From Bolinopsis microptera (Eukaryota; Ctenophora; Tentaculata; Lobata; Bolinopsidae), in contig NC_087074.1 of the NCBI RefSeq assembly GCF_026151205.1, forward strand, positions 1,488,001 to 1,552,000: DNA of 64,000 nt. Direction: 5' to 3'. The notes under the pieces are model-generated. The model was not told where the DNA came from and made no database searches. It saw only the letters and a list, made by a program, of their open reading frames with translations. The translations under genes were made by a program, and so were the position numbers. Below, one piece after another: positions 1-12,800 of the stretch (position 1 is the first letter of the stretch; each line of letters begins with the position of its first letter).

Positions 1-52
1 CGTGGTGAGTGGTGAGTGGTGAGTGGGTGAGTGGTGAGCGGGTGAGTGGTGC
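1..52. repeat. GGTGAGT-type short tandem repeat at window edge
   Basis: The first ~50 bases are imperfect copies of a 7-8 bp unit (GGTGAGT with G insertions). The array is cut by the window edge, so its full length is unknown. No gene is evident between here and 1547. Confidence 0.7.
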
Positions 53-610
53 CACGTGCTTCGTGGTAGTGCTTGATAGTAATACTTTTACAGTATGTTA
101 TAATAAGTCGGGATTGTGTAGTCTGTACTGTAGTAATTTTACTTTTATTTAATTACAGTTATAGTATAAATAGCACAATCGTTGAAGTATAATTTTAATG
201 TTAAGCTGTATTTTCAATTTTCTATAGTGCGTAGCTAGCTAAGTTGTATGCATTAACGAAGAGTAGCGATCAATATTAGAAAAGTGACTACTAAACTGCA
301 CAATTTTGGGGCAGACGATTTTATGTCACACGAAGAGGTGGTATTTCTCAGTGCAAGTGTGTCGGAGTTCTTAAATTAAAGATTAATTATCTTATATCTT
401 AATGAAAGGAGAGAGAGCTGTCAGTATTGAACGGGAGCGGAATGGAGAAACTTGTTACGTCGTTCAGAAGATCTGTAGTGTGCATTTTGTGTATGATGCA
501 GTGAAGCAGGCAACTCCAACGACTAGGAGGAGACCTCTTCATGTAGCATGTATGTAGGTAGCTGCCAACTCTAACCATTTTTTGTTTAAGCAGTTCTTGG
601 TTTGGTGTTT

Positions 611-679
611 CAGTCGAACCTCTATATACCGTGCGCTTTTCGTTTCCCTCGAGAGGCCCGGTATATAGAGGTTTTACTG
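611..679. mobile_element. Short palindromic MITE, pogo/Tigger-like ends
   Basis: A 69-bp near-palindrome begins CAGTCGAACCTCTATATACC and ends with its inverse (GGTATATAGAGGTTTTACTG). CAGT..AACCTC ends are typical of pogo/Tigger-type elements of the Tc1/mariner group; that assignment is from family knowledge. A TA target duplication is not obvious. Confidence 0.5.
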
Positions 680-1546
680 TAAATAGTGAGTAAGGGACTA
701 CAGTACGTTTGCCGGTACTGAACACACTGTGACCTGTGACTTTTGTCATCATGACTTTTGACACGAGTACTGGCGTCTGGCACGACCTCAAACACACTGC
801 ACTGTGACCAAATTCATAGTGGGACTAGAAGTTTAAGTGCAAATGACCCACCTATAATCACCTGTAACTAAACCATTATCTAATTATTGATTATGTGATA
901 AGCAGCTATTATGTCAGGAAGTGTTTAAATACCAGAGTTTATTTACAAAGTACTTGAACCACGTGTAATCGACACTAAAGATACCGTGTAATGATCTTAA
1001 CTCTGAGAAGCCATGACTTTCATTTCCTGTTGGCGACTTTAAACAGATATAATGTAGCGTCACAGCAATTACAGACCCCATTATTAAGACCCAGCCTACC
1101 AACCTGGTCCAATAGTCCCTCTCCGGAGAGGACATTAGCCTTGACTCCGAGTTTACTGACCAAGCATTAATAAAACTTTTATACTAAAGAGTTTGCTTTT
1201 CTTATATCTTTAACTTTCATCTTTATCTGATAAAGTTTATCAATCATTTATCTGTTAGCCACTTAAAGTGTCTAAACTTGTGCTTAGGTTTGAGGTTTGT
1301 GTCTTTAACCGATTATAATTGGTAAGAAGACGTCGAAAATCTCCCCTTATGACGGCCGTAATCATTTAAAAGACCGTTTTATGTTGACAAAAGACGGCGG
1401 AGGAGTAAGTGAAGGGCTGAGTGCTGACTTTAAATACCTTTATTATCTCATCTTCCGGTACCTACAGGGTTTAGGATGAGCTCGTAACGAGCAATTCCAT
1501 TTAACTACGAGAGTGACACGTTTGTTGGTTGAGGAGGCTTGGTGGC

Positions 1547-1994
1547 ATGACTCGGGGCAACAATTACGATTATGAGGAGGAGCCGAAGCGAAACGAATTA
1601 GAGTTCAGACTTTATATGGTGAGTTTTATTCCCTAAGTACTGTACCTGTTTCATTCTATTTAGCATATAAAGCTGCTTCAGCTTTAAAGTTTTTATTTCC
1701 CTATGAAAGTTAAAGTTTGTCTTTCTTTAATATATATCGGCAAACCAATTTATCAGTTTTATTAACATTTTGAGCTATCATCAGCATTGTTAGGAATCTG
1801 ATTGCTGATTACATATTAATAAACTCTTCTACATTCTACAGTTACAATCTGATTGCTGATTACATATTAATAAACTCCTCTACATTCTACAGTTAGAGAG
1901 GAAGCTGGATGTTTATCTGAGATCGGTGGAGAGATACCGGCTAATAGTGGCGGAGATAAAGGACGTCAACTCTAAATACTCCATGGGAATGTAG
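1547..1994 (+). CDS. Small coiled-coil protein, copy 1 (57 aa, two exons)
   Basis: The exons are 1547-1618 and 1893-1994, joined in phase 0 (ATG|GTGAG donor, TTCTACAG acceptor). The 57-residue product has an acidic N-terminus (DYEEEPKRNE) followed by a charged heptad-like helix containing LERKLDVYLRSVERY. An in-frame stop at 1514 precedes the single ATG, and an AATAAA lies at 2056-2061, 62 bases after the stop. I do not recognise the family. Reality is supported by the paralogue at 2876-3331, which has the same intron position and shares F-R-L-x-M, LER-x-L, YL-x-S, RY and IKD-x-NSK. The intron ends with a 51-bp direct duplication that includes the acceptor. Confidence 0.6.
1795..1892 (+). repeat. 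51-bp duplication of an intron 3' end with its acceptor
   Basis: Two near-identical 51-bp copies, each ending TACATTCTACAG|TTA, place two splice acceptors (ending at 1841 and 1892) before exon 2 of the small coiled-coil gene. Using the upstream one would keep phase but read into an in-frame TGA, so the downstream acceptor is the productive one. Confidence 0.75.
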
Positions 1995-2055
1995 CTCTGG
2001 AATGTGGTGTAACGAGGTTCTGGAATGAAGATACAAGATAAGAAGGACATTGAAC

Positions 2056-2061
2056 AATAAA
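2056..2061 (+). terminator. AATAAA polyadenylation signal of the 57-aa gene
   Basis: A perfect AATAAA hexamer lies 62 bases after the stop codon at 1992-1994, in the gene's orientation. Confidence 0.5.
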
Positions 2062-2821
2062 GGGTCGGAACCAAGTTTGCAGTTAGAGTTGGCGATACGT
2101 TCGATGGAAGGACAAAAGGCAAAGGAGCGATGTTGGTCGGAATTTATGTGTCGAATGAACACTGGTTTATGTGATGTTACAATTAAATCAACCCCGATTA
2201 TTATTTTCCCCTAACAGATAAGGTATAGAGTAATCCAATTTGATCTGTGATCATATATCGTACAGAACTTGTCCAATTATCATCAATTAATAAAAATAAC
2301 GGTGGAGTTTCATTTTCTGCGCATTCTTTCACTCTGTTTACTGTAATGACTTGCAGTTATGATTAATTAAATATAATTATATCAAACTAAAATTTAGCTA
2401 ACTTAATCAACTATCTTGAGTTCATTGCTGCTAGCAATTGCAACTTATACTTGGCTTCGAAATTGCCTAAGCTATAAATCTTTAGTTATTCCCTTAAATA
2501 TAGGGCATAAATATAAATTTATACCGACTTCAGGCATGGGCAGTTCCAAAGTATTGTTCTAATTTAGTTCTAAACTCCGATTAGAAGTGGAGTAAACAAT
2601 AAACAAACATATCACAGCCATGCAGGAAGTAATGGCTCAACATATCGATATATAATGACAGTGATCGCTAGCTGTAACTTTCCCATATCATCATTATAGA
2701 AGTAGCATTTTACCAGATGTTGTTTGTTCGCGTTTCTTCTTTCAAAGTTTTCATTTCGGATTTGAGAAGAGCCGCCGTAAAGGCGGTTCTTAGTCCATGA
2801 GTTTGGAAGTCGCCCAGAAGA

Positions 2822-2875
2822 GAAGGAGACAGAAGATACAGAGGAGACAGAGGAGACAGAGGAGACAGAGGAGAC
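2822..2875 (+). repeat. 9-bp GGAGACAGA repeat in 5' leader
   Basis: About five GGAGACAGA-like units run directly up to the ATG at 2876. They lie in the presumed 5' untranslated leader of the second coiled-coil gene. An overlapping frame from 2799 is open through the repeat, but it does not give the conserved product. Confidence 0.6.
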
Positions 2876-3331
2876 ATGAACCCGGAGGTAGTGTTCCGAC
2901 TTCAGATGGTGCGTTATTTACAGCACTTCGGTTATATTTCACTTGAAGTCTGCTTTCGTACCGGATTCAGCTAACTACTCAGCTCATTATAATATATATA
3001 TATATATATTATATATTATATATATGATGTTTGTTTGGAGAAATCCACTTTGAAGAGTGCTCTACCCGGGAGGGGAGCGTTTTACTCGTTGTTTTTCTTA
3101 TATATATACATAGTGTTTACAACTACTATATATTTACTATATTTGTCCAACGATTTGTGAGTTTTACTGACTCTTCTTCAGCTGGAGAGACAGCTGGAAA
3201 TTTACCTGAATTCCATAATCAGATACAAAAATATTCTTGGGGATATCAAAGATTCCAATAGCAAGATATCGCAGCAGCAACATCAGATTGACGTAGCGGC
3301 GAGGAAACGAAGAACCTTATTAGAAAAGTGA
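2876..3331 (+). CDS. Small coiled-coil protein, copy 2 (60 aa, two exons)
   Basis: The exons are 2876-2908 (11 codons) and 3182-3331 (49 codons plus TGA), phase 0, with donor ATG|GTGCG and acceptor TCTTCTTCAG. The product is 60 aa: a short start (MNPEVVFRLQM), a helix with LERQLEIYLNSIIRYKNIL, and a basic C-terminal tail (ARKRRTLLEK) that copy 1 lacks. The start was chosen because the frame matches copy 1 across the splice (about 20 identities in 33 positions) and a TGA precedes it in frame. The genes are tandem, 0.9 kb apart, and may lie inside the last intron of the minus-strand Tudor gene. The family is unrecognised; a coiled-coil adaptor is only a guess. Confidence 0.6.
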
Positions 3332-3742
3332 CAGAACCCGCCAGACTCGAGAGCCTCTATGATGAGAAGTTTCACGAGACTAAAATTGAATTCGTATTTA
3401 ATCACTCTTGATCTGTTATAGATAAGGGGACGCTTGTAATCGGTGATCACAATAACGTGTTTTTGGTTACAATTTCACAACTAATCACAATAATAATCAC
3501 ATTCCCACCGCTTATCTATTTTCTTATCTGTTGTCTGTTCGACTGTTCTTGTTGGATTTTGAAAATAATTTTAAATTTTATCAACATATTATATAAGTTG
3601 CTTATTAGTTTCAAGATCAATCTCAGAAAAGTGGTGGGGAGTCATCAGCCTCTACCCGCAACCCCCAGCCCTTCACAGCAAAATGTTAACTGTTTACAAT
3701 TACCTCTATCGAGGATCGCCTAAAGTAAAATACGATGTACAC

Positions 3743-3748
3743 TTTATT
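3743..3748 (-). terminator. Possible polyA signal just past the last Tudor exon
   Basis: Reading on without splicing after 3774 gives five codons, a TAA (3758-3756) and then AATAAA (tttatt on the plus strand). This could be a premature 3' end that truncates Tudor 4, or chance in AT-rich intron sequence. Confidence 0.3.
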
Positions 3749-3773
3749 AAAGATGTTAAGAAGGAGTCGTTAC

Positions 3774-3887
3774 CTTTCCGTCCGGGTAGACTTGTTGAAC
3801 CCTGGCTCTGTACCATCCCTGATATTGGTCACAGTAGGCTACACACATATCGTTCGTCTTCCACAGCTGCTCTCTGCAATCTAACGG
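3774..3887 (-). CDS. Tudor gene exon 20: first half of Tudor 4
   Basis: The 38 codons follow a pyrimidine-rich acceptor (CCGCTCCTTTTCAG) and contain MCVAYCDQYQGWYRARVQQV, the WYRA core strand of a Tudor barrel. The donor AAG|GTAACG is phase 0. The expected next exon with the DYG strand is not seen in the remaining 3.7 kb. Confidence 0.75.
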
Positions 3888-6800
3888 CTGAAAAGGAGCG
3901 GGTTTACTGGCTGAACTTCTTAAATTAAATAAACTACAATTACATACAGTAAAATTATTATTGAAGTATATAAATATCCTTTTCAATAATAATAGGTAAA
4001 TTTTATAAACGCTAATGTTTAAATTTTATAAATGCTATGTTGTGGGGATCCAATGGACATGGTACAGTAAAGGATGATACAAGACCTCAGTAAATTTAGT
4101 AAATAAGTCGTCCGACCCTCCCAACTCGATGCGTCCAGCTCAATATTACTTATCAAAGCTATTTGAAGAACAAATCACATCCATTTAGAATATACTGAAT
4201 ACACCGTTAAATACTGAATCTACCGTTAAATACTGAATCTACACTACAGAACATAGGGAACATATCCTCTCAGAATTGCAGAGTTTCCAATAACAAACCT
4301 GAGAGTAGAACGTATTCATTTCCTCCCCCATGATCCGGAACTGCTCGTGAAACTCTCTACTCTGGAAGAACCAAGAGTAGGGGTTGTCCACGTGGGAGAT
4401 AAGAGCCTCAGCTTGGCGTTGTAGTGAGAGCTTGGGTATGGAGTTCTGATCCAATACTATGTCCTGTGGATCTGTGAGGGGGTGAGAGGAGGTGAGATAC
4501 TGAGAGTTAGTTTCAGTTTCTGTCAGAGATGTGAGATACTGAGAGTTAGTTTCAGTTTCTGTTAGAGATGTGAGATACTGAGAGTTAGTTTCAGTTTCTG
4601 TTAGAGATGTGAGATACTGAGAGTTAGTTTCAGTTTCTGTTAGAGATGTGAGATACTGAGAGTTAGTTTCAGTTTCTGTTAGAGATGTGAGATACTGAGA
4701 GTTAGTTTCAGTTTCTGTTAGAGATGTGAGATACTGAGAGTTAGTTTCAGTTTCTGTTAGAGATGTGAGATACTGGGAGTTAGTTTCAGTTTCTGTTAGA
4801 GATGTGAGATACTGAGAGTTAGTTTCAGTTTCTGTTAGAGATGTGAGATACTGAGAGTTAGTTTCAGTTTCTGTTAGAGATGTGAGATACTGAGAGTTAG
4901 TTTCAGTTTCTGTTGGTGTGAGATACTGGGAGTTAGTTTCAGTTTCTGTTGGTGTGAGATACTGGGAGTTAGTTTCAGTTTCTGTTAGAGATGTGAGATA
5001 CTGAGAGTTAGTTTCAGTTTCTGTTAGAGATGTGAGATCCTGAGAGTTAGTTTCAGTTTCTGTTGGTGTGAGATACTGGGAGTTAGTTTCAGTTTCTGTT
5101 GGTGTGAGATACTGGGAGTTAGTTTCAGTTTCTGTTAGAGATGTGAGATACTGAGAGTTAGTTTCAGTTTCTGTTGGTGTGAGATACTGGGAGTTAGTTT
5201 CTGTTGGAGGGTTTTGGAATTGTTATATTCGATGTATTTCAGGGCTTATAACTTTATGATCAGTTATTATGTTCAGTTATTTGGTAAGTGAACCTTCTGG
5301 AGGTATACATTTAGGAGGTATACATTTAGGAGAACGCAGTATACATTTAAGAGAACGCAGGGGCTCCACATTTGTCAATGACGAGTCTAAATGCTAAATA
5401 AGTTACAATTTGACCATTATTTCTTGGACCCCTAAATATGCTGAGTAAATAATAACAAAGCTTTGTAATTACCAGTGGTCACTGGTCAGGGATGAGACCA
5501 ACCTATACTGTTAATGTTCATAAATATGGATGATTTTGGCAAAATTTGAAAAGTTTCCAAATGGTTGTATATTAAAGTCACTATTGTGACGGTACATTAG
5601 AACCAGACAGAAACAAAGTGTGAAGGACCTGAACCCCTCGGTTTCAGTTCCTTGTTTAACACTGTCGTTCAGCAAGGACATAAGTCATAACACTCACTTC
5701 TTATCAGATCAAGCAAACTGAGAATAAACTTTTTTAGGACCACTATAGTTTGAAAATGATTATTGAAATAATTTCAAGGAATTCTGTTATGAATTCTATA
5801 TATGAGTATGGCTGACAATTTCACGGCGACGAGTTTGTAATCTCGAAGAAAATCACAGTTGTTCTAAAATCTGTCATATCTTGTCAAGTTATGATTAATG
5901 AAGCGATCGTCAACTCCCAACATTTTCTCACTCACCATCACTGCCAAATCAAAATTATGCAATCAAAATCACTATAGACCCACGATCATATGATCAAAAC
6001 ACAAAGCTTTGAAATATACTTTTTTTCTGTTTGAGATTTGAATAACGTTACTGTAATGTTCCAAATTATACTTTAAATGTTCAAATGAAGTAATTTTAAC
6101 TCCTTGGGTTTGGAGTTTGGACATAACAATAAACCATAACTTAAGAAGCTGTTTGTAAACAAATTTAAGGATAATTAAATCTGAGAAGTGAAAACCTTAT
6201 TGATATTTATTATTATTATTTTTAGATTATGTCACTATGTTTGCAATATCTCTTGTTGCATATTTCATTTTCTACGAAATTTTTAATATCGGCTAAATAC
6301 CAAACATTCTAACCAATGAAAGTCGGGTTAGCGAAGTTCAGGTTGCCCAGATTCAAACCCAGCTGCTCAGTTTCCGGAAGAGTTGCTCGAGTTTGAAACA
6401 GATTTCCGTCGCCCGAGAGCAGGTTGTTTAGACATTTAAGATCTTCATCCGGTCCGAAGTAGATACGAACCAGAGGAAACGCCTCTTCTGCCACCTCCTC
6501 TGATATCTGGGGAGGAAACCTGGTTACTAACTGGTTACTAACTGGTTACTAACTGGTTACTAACTGGTTACTAACTGGTTACTAACTGGTTACTAACTGG
6601 TTACTTACTGGTTACTTACTCTTCTGCCACCTCTTCTGATATCTGTGTGTTTTTGTGTGAAGGAGAGCGTTTTTAGAGGCAACACTCGGGTTCGGCGCGT
6701 TTTCGTGAAGTTTGGAATATCGCAAATAAAGTTGCAGAAAATATGCAATAAATGTATAGTAGCGGTCAGTGATTTGGCGAAATTGTGTCATACAGCTATC

Positions 6801-9800
6801 CACTAAAAATGCAACTGCTTAGAGAATTCTAGAGAATTCGAGTGGTGATCTTTAGGAAGGGAGCACCTACCATTGTTGAAACCTAAAGAATTATAATAGA
6901 CAAATTGTAATGCAGTATTTATGGATCAAGGTAAACCTATGATGCAGCTGTTGCTGAATTTTATGAAGGGAGCAACATATCCAATATTGAAGAATTAGGA
7001 CAAATTGTATTGTAGTATAATTCATGGATCAAGGAAAACCTTGTATTAGACCGTGATGCAACTCGCCGTATATAGAAGGGACATTCTTTCAAGAAAGTTT
7101 TTTAGAAATTTTCTTGAAAGAATCATCAAATGAGACCCAACACGACTCAATCAGATTAAAAGGGACATGTTTTTGTCTCACTATGCAGGACACCCTAGCC
7201 TTACTTGTGATTGAACACATTTCGTAGAGTATTTAAATACATGGTTTGTCACTAGTGACACACATGGTTTGGCATAGTCAGCGTGTTTTTAATCAGTTAT
7301 GTAAATAATAAATATGCTTGTGGTCGTTCAAAAGATACAAAATTCCCACTGAATTCCTACTGAATTTGATATTTTAGGCACATATCCAACTACGAGACGA
7401 AATAAATATGAGTGAAAATACCAACAAATAAAACATGAAAATTGAAACAAAATAATACGCACCACAGCTTGAATTTGGTTCTGATCTTTGGTGTAACCTT
7501 TGAGTGTCTCAACTTCTTTTTCCGTCCAGTTAGCTGGGGACGTGGGCAAATCTGCCAGCATGACAGGGTACGCCTGAAGGGAGGTGGAAATGTAGGGGTA
7601 CACATTATGTAGGGAGGTGGAAATGTAGGGGTACACATTATGTAGGGAGGTTATTGATTCATATTCCGTTAGTTATCAGTGATATAGTATTTCTTGTAAT
7701 CTGATATATTAATAGACTGACATTTCCTGACTGATATAATATATTAAAGTCATTATTGTAACGGTATATTAGAACCAGACAGAAACAAAGTGTGAAGGGC
7801 CTGAACGGAACCCCTCAGTTTTGAGGCTTGAATAAATTTATAGCACAATATTTATAGTGAATGACATATAATTAGTATTATTATATTTCCAGTAGTGTGT
7901 ATATATAGTGTGTATATATTTATAGCACAATATTTATAGTGAATAACATATAATTAGTATTATTATATTTCCAGTACCTGGAATGGCAGTCTGCTGATGT
8001 TAGGTACAGCTATAGCAGGCTCTCTGAGCTTTGACCTTGGGATGATCTGGGTGTTGCCATAGTCAACAAACGTTACTTCCACTGAGTGGTCACTGACGTT
8101 CCCTGGGGAGGAAACTTGGTTACTAACTGGTTACTAACTGGTAACTAACTGGTTACTTACTGGTAACTTACTGGTTACTAACTGGTAACTAACTGGTTAC
8201 AAGTACTGGTTACATACTCGTTACTAACTGGTAACGTACTGGTAACTAACTGGTTACTAACTGGTTACTAACTTGTTACTGACTGGTTATTGAGTTGCTA
8301 TTAATTTTTACTAATTGGTCACTTAAGACTGACTGGTTACTTATGTTATGGAATTTGTTCAGGTTTTTGGAACCTGTCGAGTTATGGTTTTTGCATTATG
8401 TATCGAATAACAGAGGAATTTAATTCTCCCTTTGAATCAATCAAGCTAGATGATTTGTTGTAAATACTGAGATCAAACTATCAATTTACAGGCTATCGTC
8501 AAACATGTTGCAAGGCGTCATCTTCAGTGACATAAGCCTAAAAATTGTAAAAAGTTAGTAAAACCCTAAATTCCTTTAAAAATCTGAACACTCTTAAAAC
8601 GGTTATATAAAAATGTATGTATCGAATAAATCAAATCTTAGTTCCTTTGAAGTCAAAAATGTCGTTTTGACACTTCGGTCTTCGTGACAACGATTACCAA
8701 AATGACGACCTACCTATTAATGGATAGGTCGTCATTTTGTAATGAAACTAGTAATGATCCTCGAAAAATCGTGTAATTTTCTGAATGTAAGGTTATCACT
8801 AGGAACCGACCGGAATGGGCTTTTGGCTGCCGGACCGGATTTTGCCGGATATCAATCTATAATCTGGTTAGTTAGCCGGATTTTGCCGGACCGGAACCGG
8901 CAAAATAAAAGGCTGCCGGAACTTGCCGGAAAATTTAAATGAATCCTTATTATCGGGCTTTTGTAATTATCAATTATGATATTAATCCATTATAAGCCAT
9001 AGTTTGTAATTACATAATAAGTTCCGCATTTCTAAGAGCTATACGACTAGACCGATGATCTTTGCTGTTTAGGCCTAGCAGTAGACATAGGTCAAAGATC
9101 AAATCAACAAGCTGTAAGTTGTAACCAGAGTAAACAAGAAGTAACAAGAGTCGACAAGTTATTTTCAGAAATGATATGCAATTGGCATATCCTACACAGT
9201 TGTTCCCTTTTTTTCATGCAGGTCTGAATACCAATCAGTCTTATCGCCGACCAAGAAATTATTGTGAACTAGAATAGCTTAATTAATCAACCTTTTCTCC
9301 TTTTAATAATAGTATACTGTTCAGTATGATTTCTTATTCGTACCACCCCATCGCCGTGTTCAACTTATGCATCTTCTTCTGTGCTATTTGAATAGTTTCA
9401 AATCAAATCAACACCCCTTTAAGAGTTGCTTTTTTTCTGAAGAACCTTTCACGGCATTTCGCCGACACTAACTTTACTGTGGTGCTTTCTTTGATAATGT
9501 TGAAAGAAAATGGACTTAAATAATGCACTTTGGGGCTAATGGCGCTTTTATGTCTATTTTTAAATTTTAAAGCCCATTTATTACCTGTGTTGGGTGTCGA
9601 GGGTGGATTGTCAAAATATTTAAAAGTGTGATATTGCTGGAAATTAAGGCTGTTATTGTTATGAAATTTCCTAAAAATGAACTTTAAAGAGGCACTTTAA
9701 GTCTAATGGTCCTTTCACACTTATTTTTATTTTAAATTTCGCCCTTTTAATTTTATAACTTGTGTCACGAGCGCATTTTAATTTCTTAACGATATAATAT

Positions 9801-12800
9801 TGTTATACAATGACAATCTACATGTGCCAGTCAAAGTTTTGAATAAAAAGGAAGATGGTTGTCCACCTTTTGCCTTTTTGGTGTATGGTGTAGTAAAGTT
9901 TAGAGAACCCCCTCCCCCTGTCCCCCAACTTACTGTTAATCACCGTCCTGTACCATCGTCTCTCTCCGTCCACCAGTAAACTGGAGCAACAGATCTGACC
10001 CTGTTGAGGATCAACTATGTAGTCGGAGGCTTTAGCGGCTTTCTCCTCGTAGTGATCTCTTAGCTCCTTCATCAGCTGGGAGCAGGGCAAGTGGTTAATT
10101 AATTAATTAATTAATTAAGCAGATTCACCTTCTTTAATAGATTTGTTTAATAGATTTAATAGATCGGTACTTCATGGAGTGTGCAATGATAATATTAGTG
10201 GTGACTTTATGAGTTAATAGTTAATCTAAAATGCTCGTGAAAACTTGACATTTTGTGAGTTCTTACTTTGAGTCGCTCATTTGATATTCTTAAAACTTTA
10301 GTTAGAACCATCTAATAAATTCTCACGCTCTGAGTAAATCAGTAAATGCTCATCGAAAACACCCAAGAGTTATTTTAATATCAGAATGTTTCAGGGACAA
10401 AAGGAAATCGCGGCATGTACGGAATCGCGATTTTTCCGATTATTTGCGACAAATTTTATGTATAGTTTAATATACCGCGAAATGTAATTCGCAGTATCGC
10501 GATTTTTGGCCAAAATCGCCGCGAAATCCTTTTGTCCCTGGAATGTTTTGCGACATAGTTTAAATAGGTGCACATATAATTATAATGAAACTGCGGCAGT
10601 GCTTTAAAATTAAACCAATGCTAACAAATTCTTCGGTTTGATAGTGGTTTTTGTTCAAGAACCGATTATTCGCTAAATCATTCCAATACAGTCATGTTTC
10701 CGGTTTCAGTTCAAGTTGGTTGAACGGTTATTATTGCTTAACCATTGCACCAATTTTGCAGGCGGAATAATGTTCTTATTTCGATTGAAGGGATCTAAGA
10801 GAGGTCCTAATTGCGATAGGGACTACCGGTGGAGCATGAATTTGTAATGTTCCAACAGCATCTTGTTCTCTTCATTGTGCTGATTCCGGGAAGCATTCTC
10901 ATCACACTCTCATCATATTAAGAATTGAGATATCGGTCATTTAAAAGCTCATTTGTTTAAAAGGTTGCAATAATATTGCAACCTTAAAAAAAAACCTTAA
11001 AACCAGTGCGATTTCTAAATTATTCCGTTTTCAAACATTAAAGTTTACGAACGTCGAACAGGCATCGGTCAACAGTATTGGCAAATAGTAAAAAAGCACT
11101 TTAACCTTATTCCGCTACATTTTTGCTTAACATTATACTGGTCGCTTTTAATTCAGTGCACGGCTTAGTTCTTTTGCGTAAACGCAGATGTATTTTAAAT
11201 TTCCAACGTACTTATTTCCAACACATATATATATATATATGCAACTTTAGAAAACCTAACATAAGTAATACTTATAATGATTAAATCAAGATTATAGTCT
11301 GATGATTGACTGACTGATTCTGTGCTATTCTAATATTTTCGGTGACATCGCATTCATGACATAAATAACGGGTCGGCTCACTTGACGATAACAAAAGTAT
11401 AATCAGAACAATTCCGCGGTCATCACTCCGCGCGAAAATCGAAGAAAACTTCAATAAAAGGTGAGAAACCTGGCCTAGAGAAGTAATACCAGGACCGTCT
11501 ATCTGGAGAGACAACACCCCCTCTGGAGACACGTCTGTTAGCTTGACCAGGTGCTTCTCCCCGTCATGAGGTAGTCGGGGGCTCAGGTTCCTGATGTCTT
11601 GTGAGAGGAACAGTTCGTTCATGTTGTCACCAGTATCTGTTCTGATTTCCACGCTTAGCGTCCTCTCGTTAACTCTGCAAATGTTCAGGGGTTATTATAG
11701 TGTTCATGTTGTCACCTGTATCTGTTCTGATTTCCACGCTAAGCGTCCTCTCGTTAACTCTGCAAATGTTCAGGGGTTTATAACCCCGGGTAATAGTGCA
11801 CATGTTTCAGGGAATATGGGGAGGGGTAAGGAAGGGGATCCTAACCGTGGCCTGGCCCAGGCCTGTTGCTGAGATTTGAGACCCTAGGGACTAGATTCTT
11901 ATCGTAAATAATCGGATCCAGATAAATTACAAGGGGATTCGGCCCGAGAAAAATAAACAGTTGTAGAGGTAATCCTACGCTGTAGCTCAAGGTTATCACG
12001 CGATACACTCTTCAACATGTCATTTGATCAGAAATTAATTGAAATCTTTCGCTCTTACATGTCCTTAATTCTGACGGTAAATTTATGTTCTTCTATTTCG
12101 TTTCTAATGAAATCTGTCAGAGATTCGGCGTGGATAATCTTCTCCAGTCCGTATAAACTGCACGACAGCGCCTGGGGAAGTTAGTGGATTAGAAGATTCT
12201 ATAAGTGCCCACTGCCCTAGTTTATTTACATTTGCATTATTTTAGAGAGAAATAAATTTGACTGGTGATATTCATGATGAGTATTATTCATAGGGCTAAG
12301 CTAGATACCGTTATCTAACAGAAACTTACTTGATAAGGCAGTGTTAAGAATCTGGAGTCCAGGTGATAGAGCTCGTCAATACGGTACATCTGAGTGTCGC
12401 CATAATCCAGCATTAGAACCTGCCAGGAGATTCAGTCAGTTCCATTACAATATTAAATTCAATAGATCTGAATATTGGTGGGGATAAAAATAGGGTCATA
12501 AAATAAGACAAATTTTAGCTACCCATTTATTGAATAACTTTTAAAAAATACGCATTTGAGCATTTTAGATTTGCACTTGAATATAACTTTTAAGAGTCAT
12601 CTGTCATTTGCAGTATTTATTCATATATTTGAATATATAAATGTGGTCAGTTTAGACTTATCCCACACGTTTCTAGACTGGCCAAAATCAGTTTTTAGTC
12701 ATTAAAATTAAATTAACCATTTTTGGCATATAATATTGGTCCAAAAGTTGTATATAATTATGGCCATTGTGATCATTTGAGCCATTTCTTTATTTTAAAA

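Noticed and set aside
1300-1440. NDYGR on the minus strand as the missing last Tudor exon
   Set aside because: Stops and frameshifts surround it and there is no usable acceptor; a single DYG triplet is weak evidence.
1913-2162. Minus-strand ORFs of 69-73 codons
   Set aside because: Shadows opposite exon 2 and the 3' part of the small coiled-coil gene.
6515-6620. TACTAAC branch-point-like motifs in the CTGGTTACTAA array
   Set aside because: The motif is on the plus strand while the gene is on minus, so it cannot act as its branch site.
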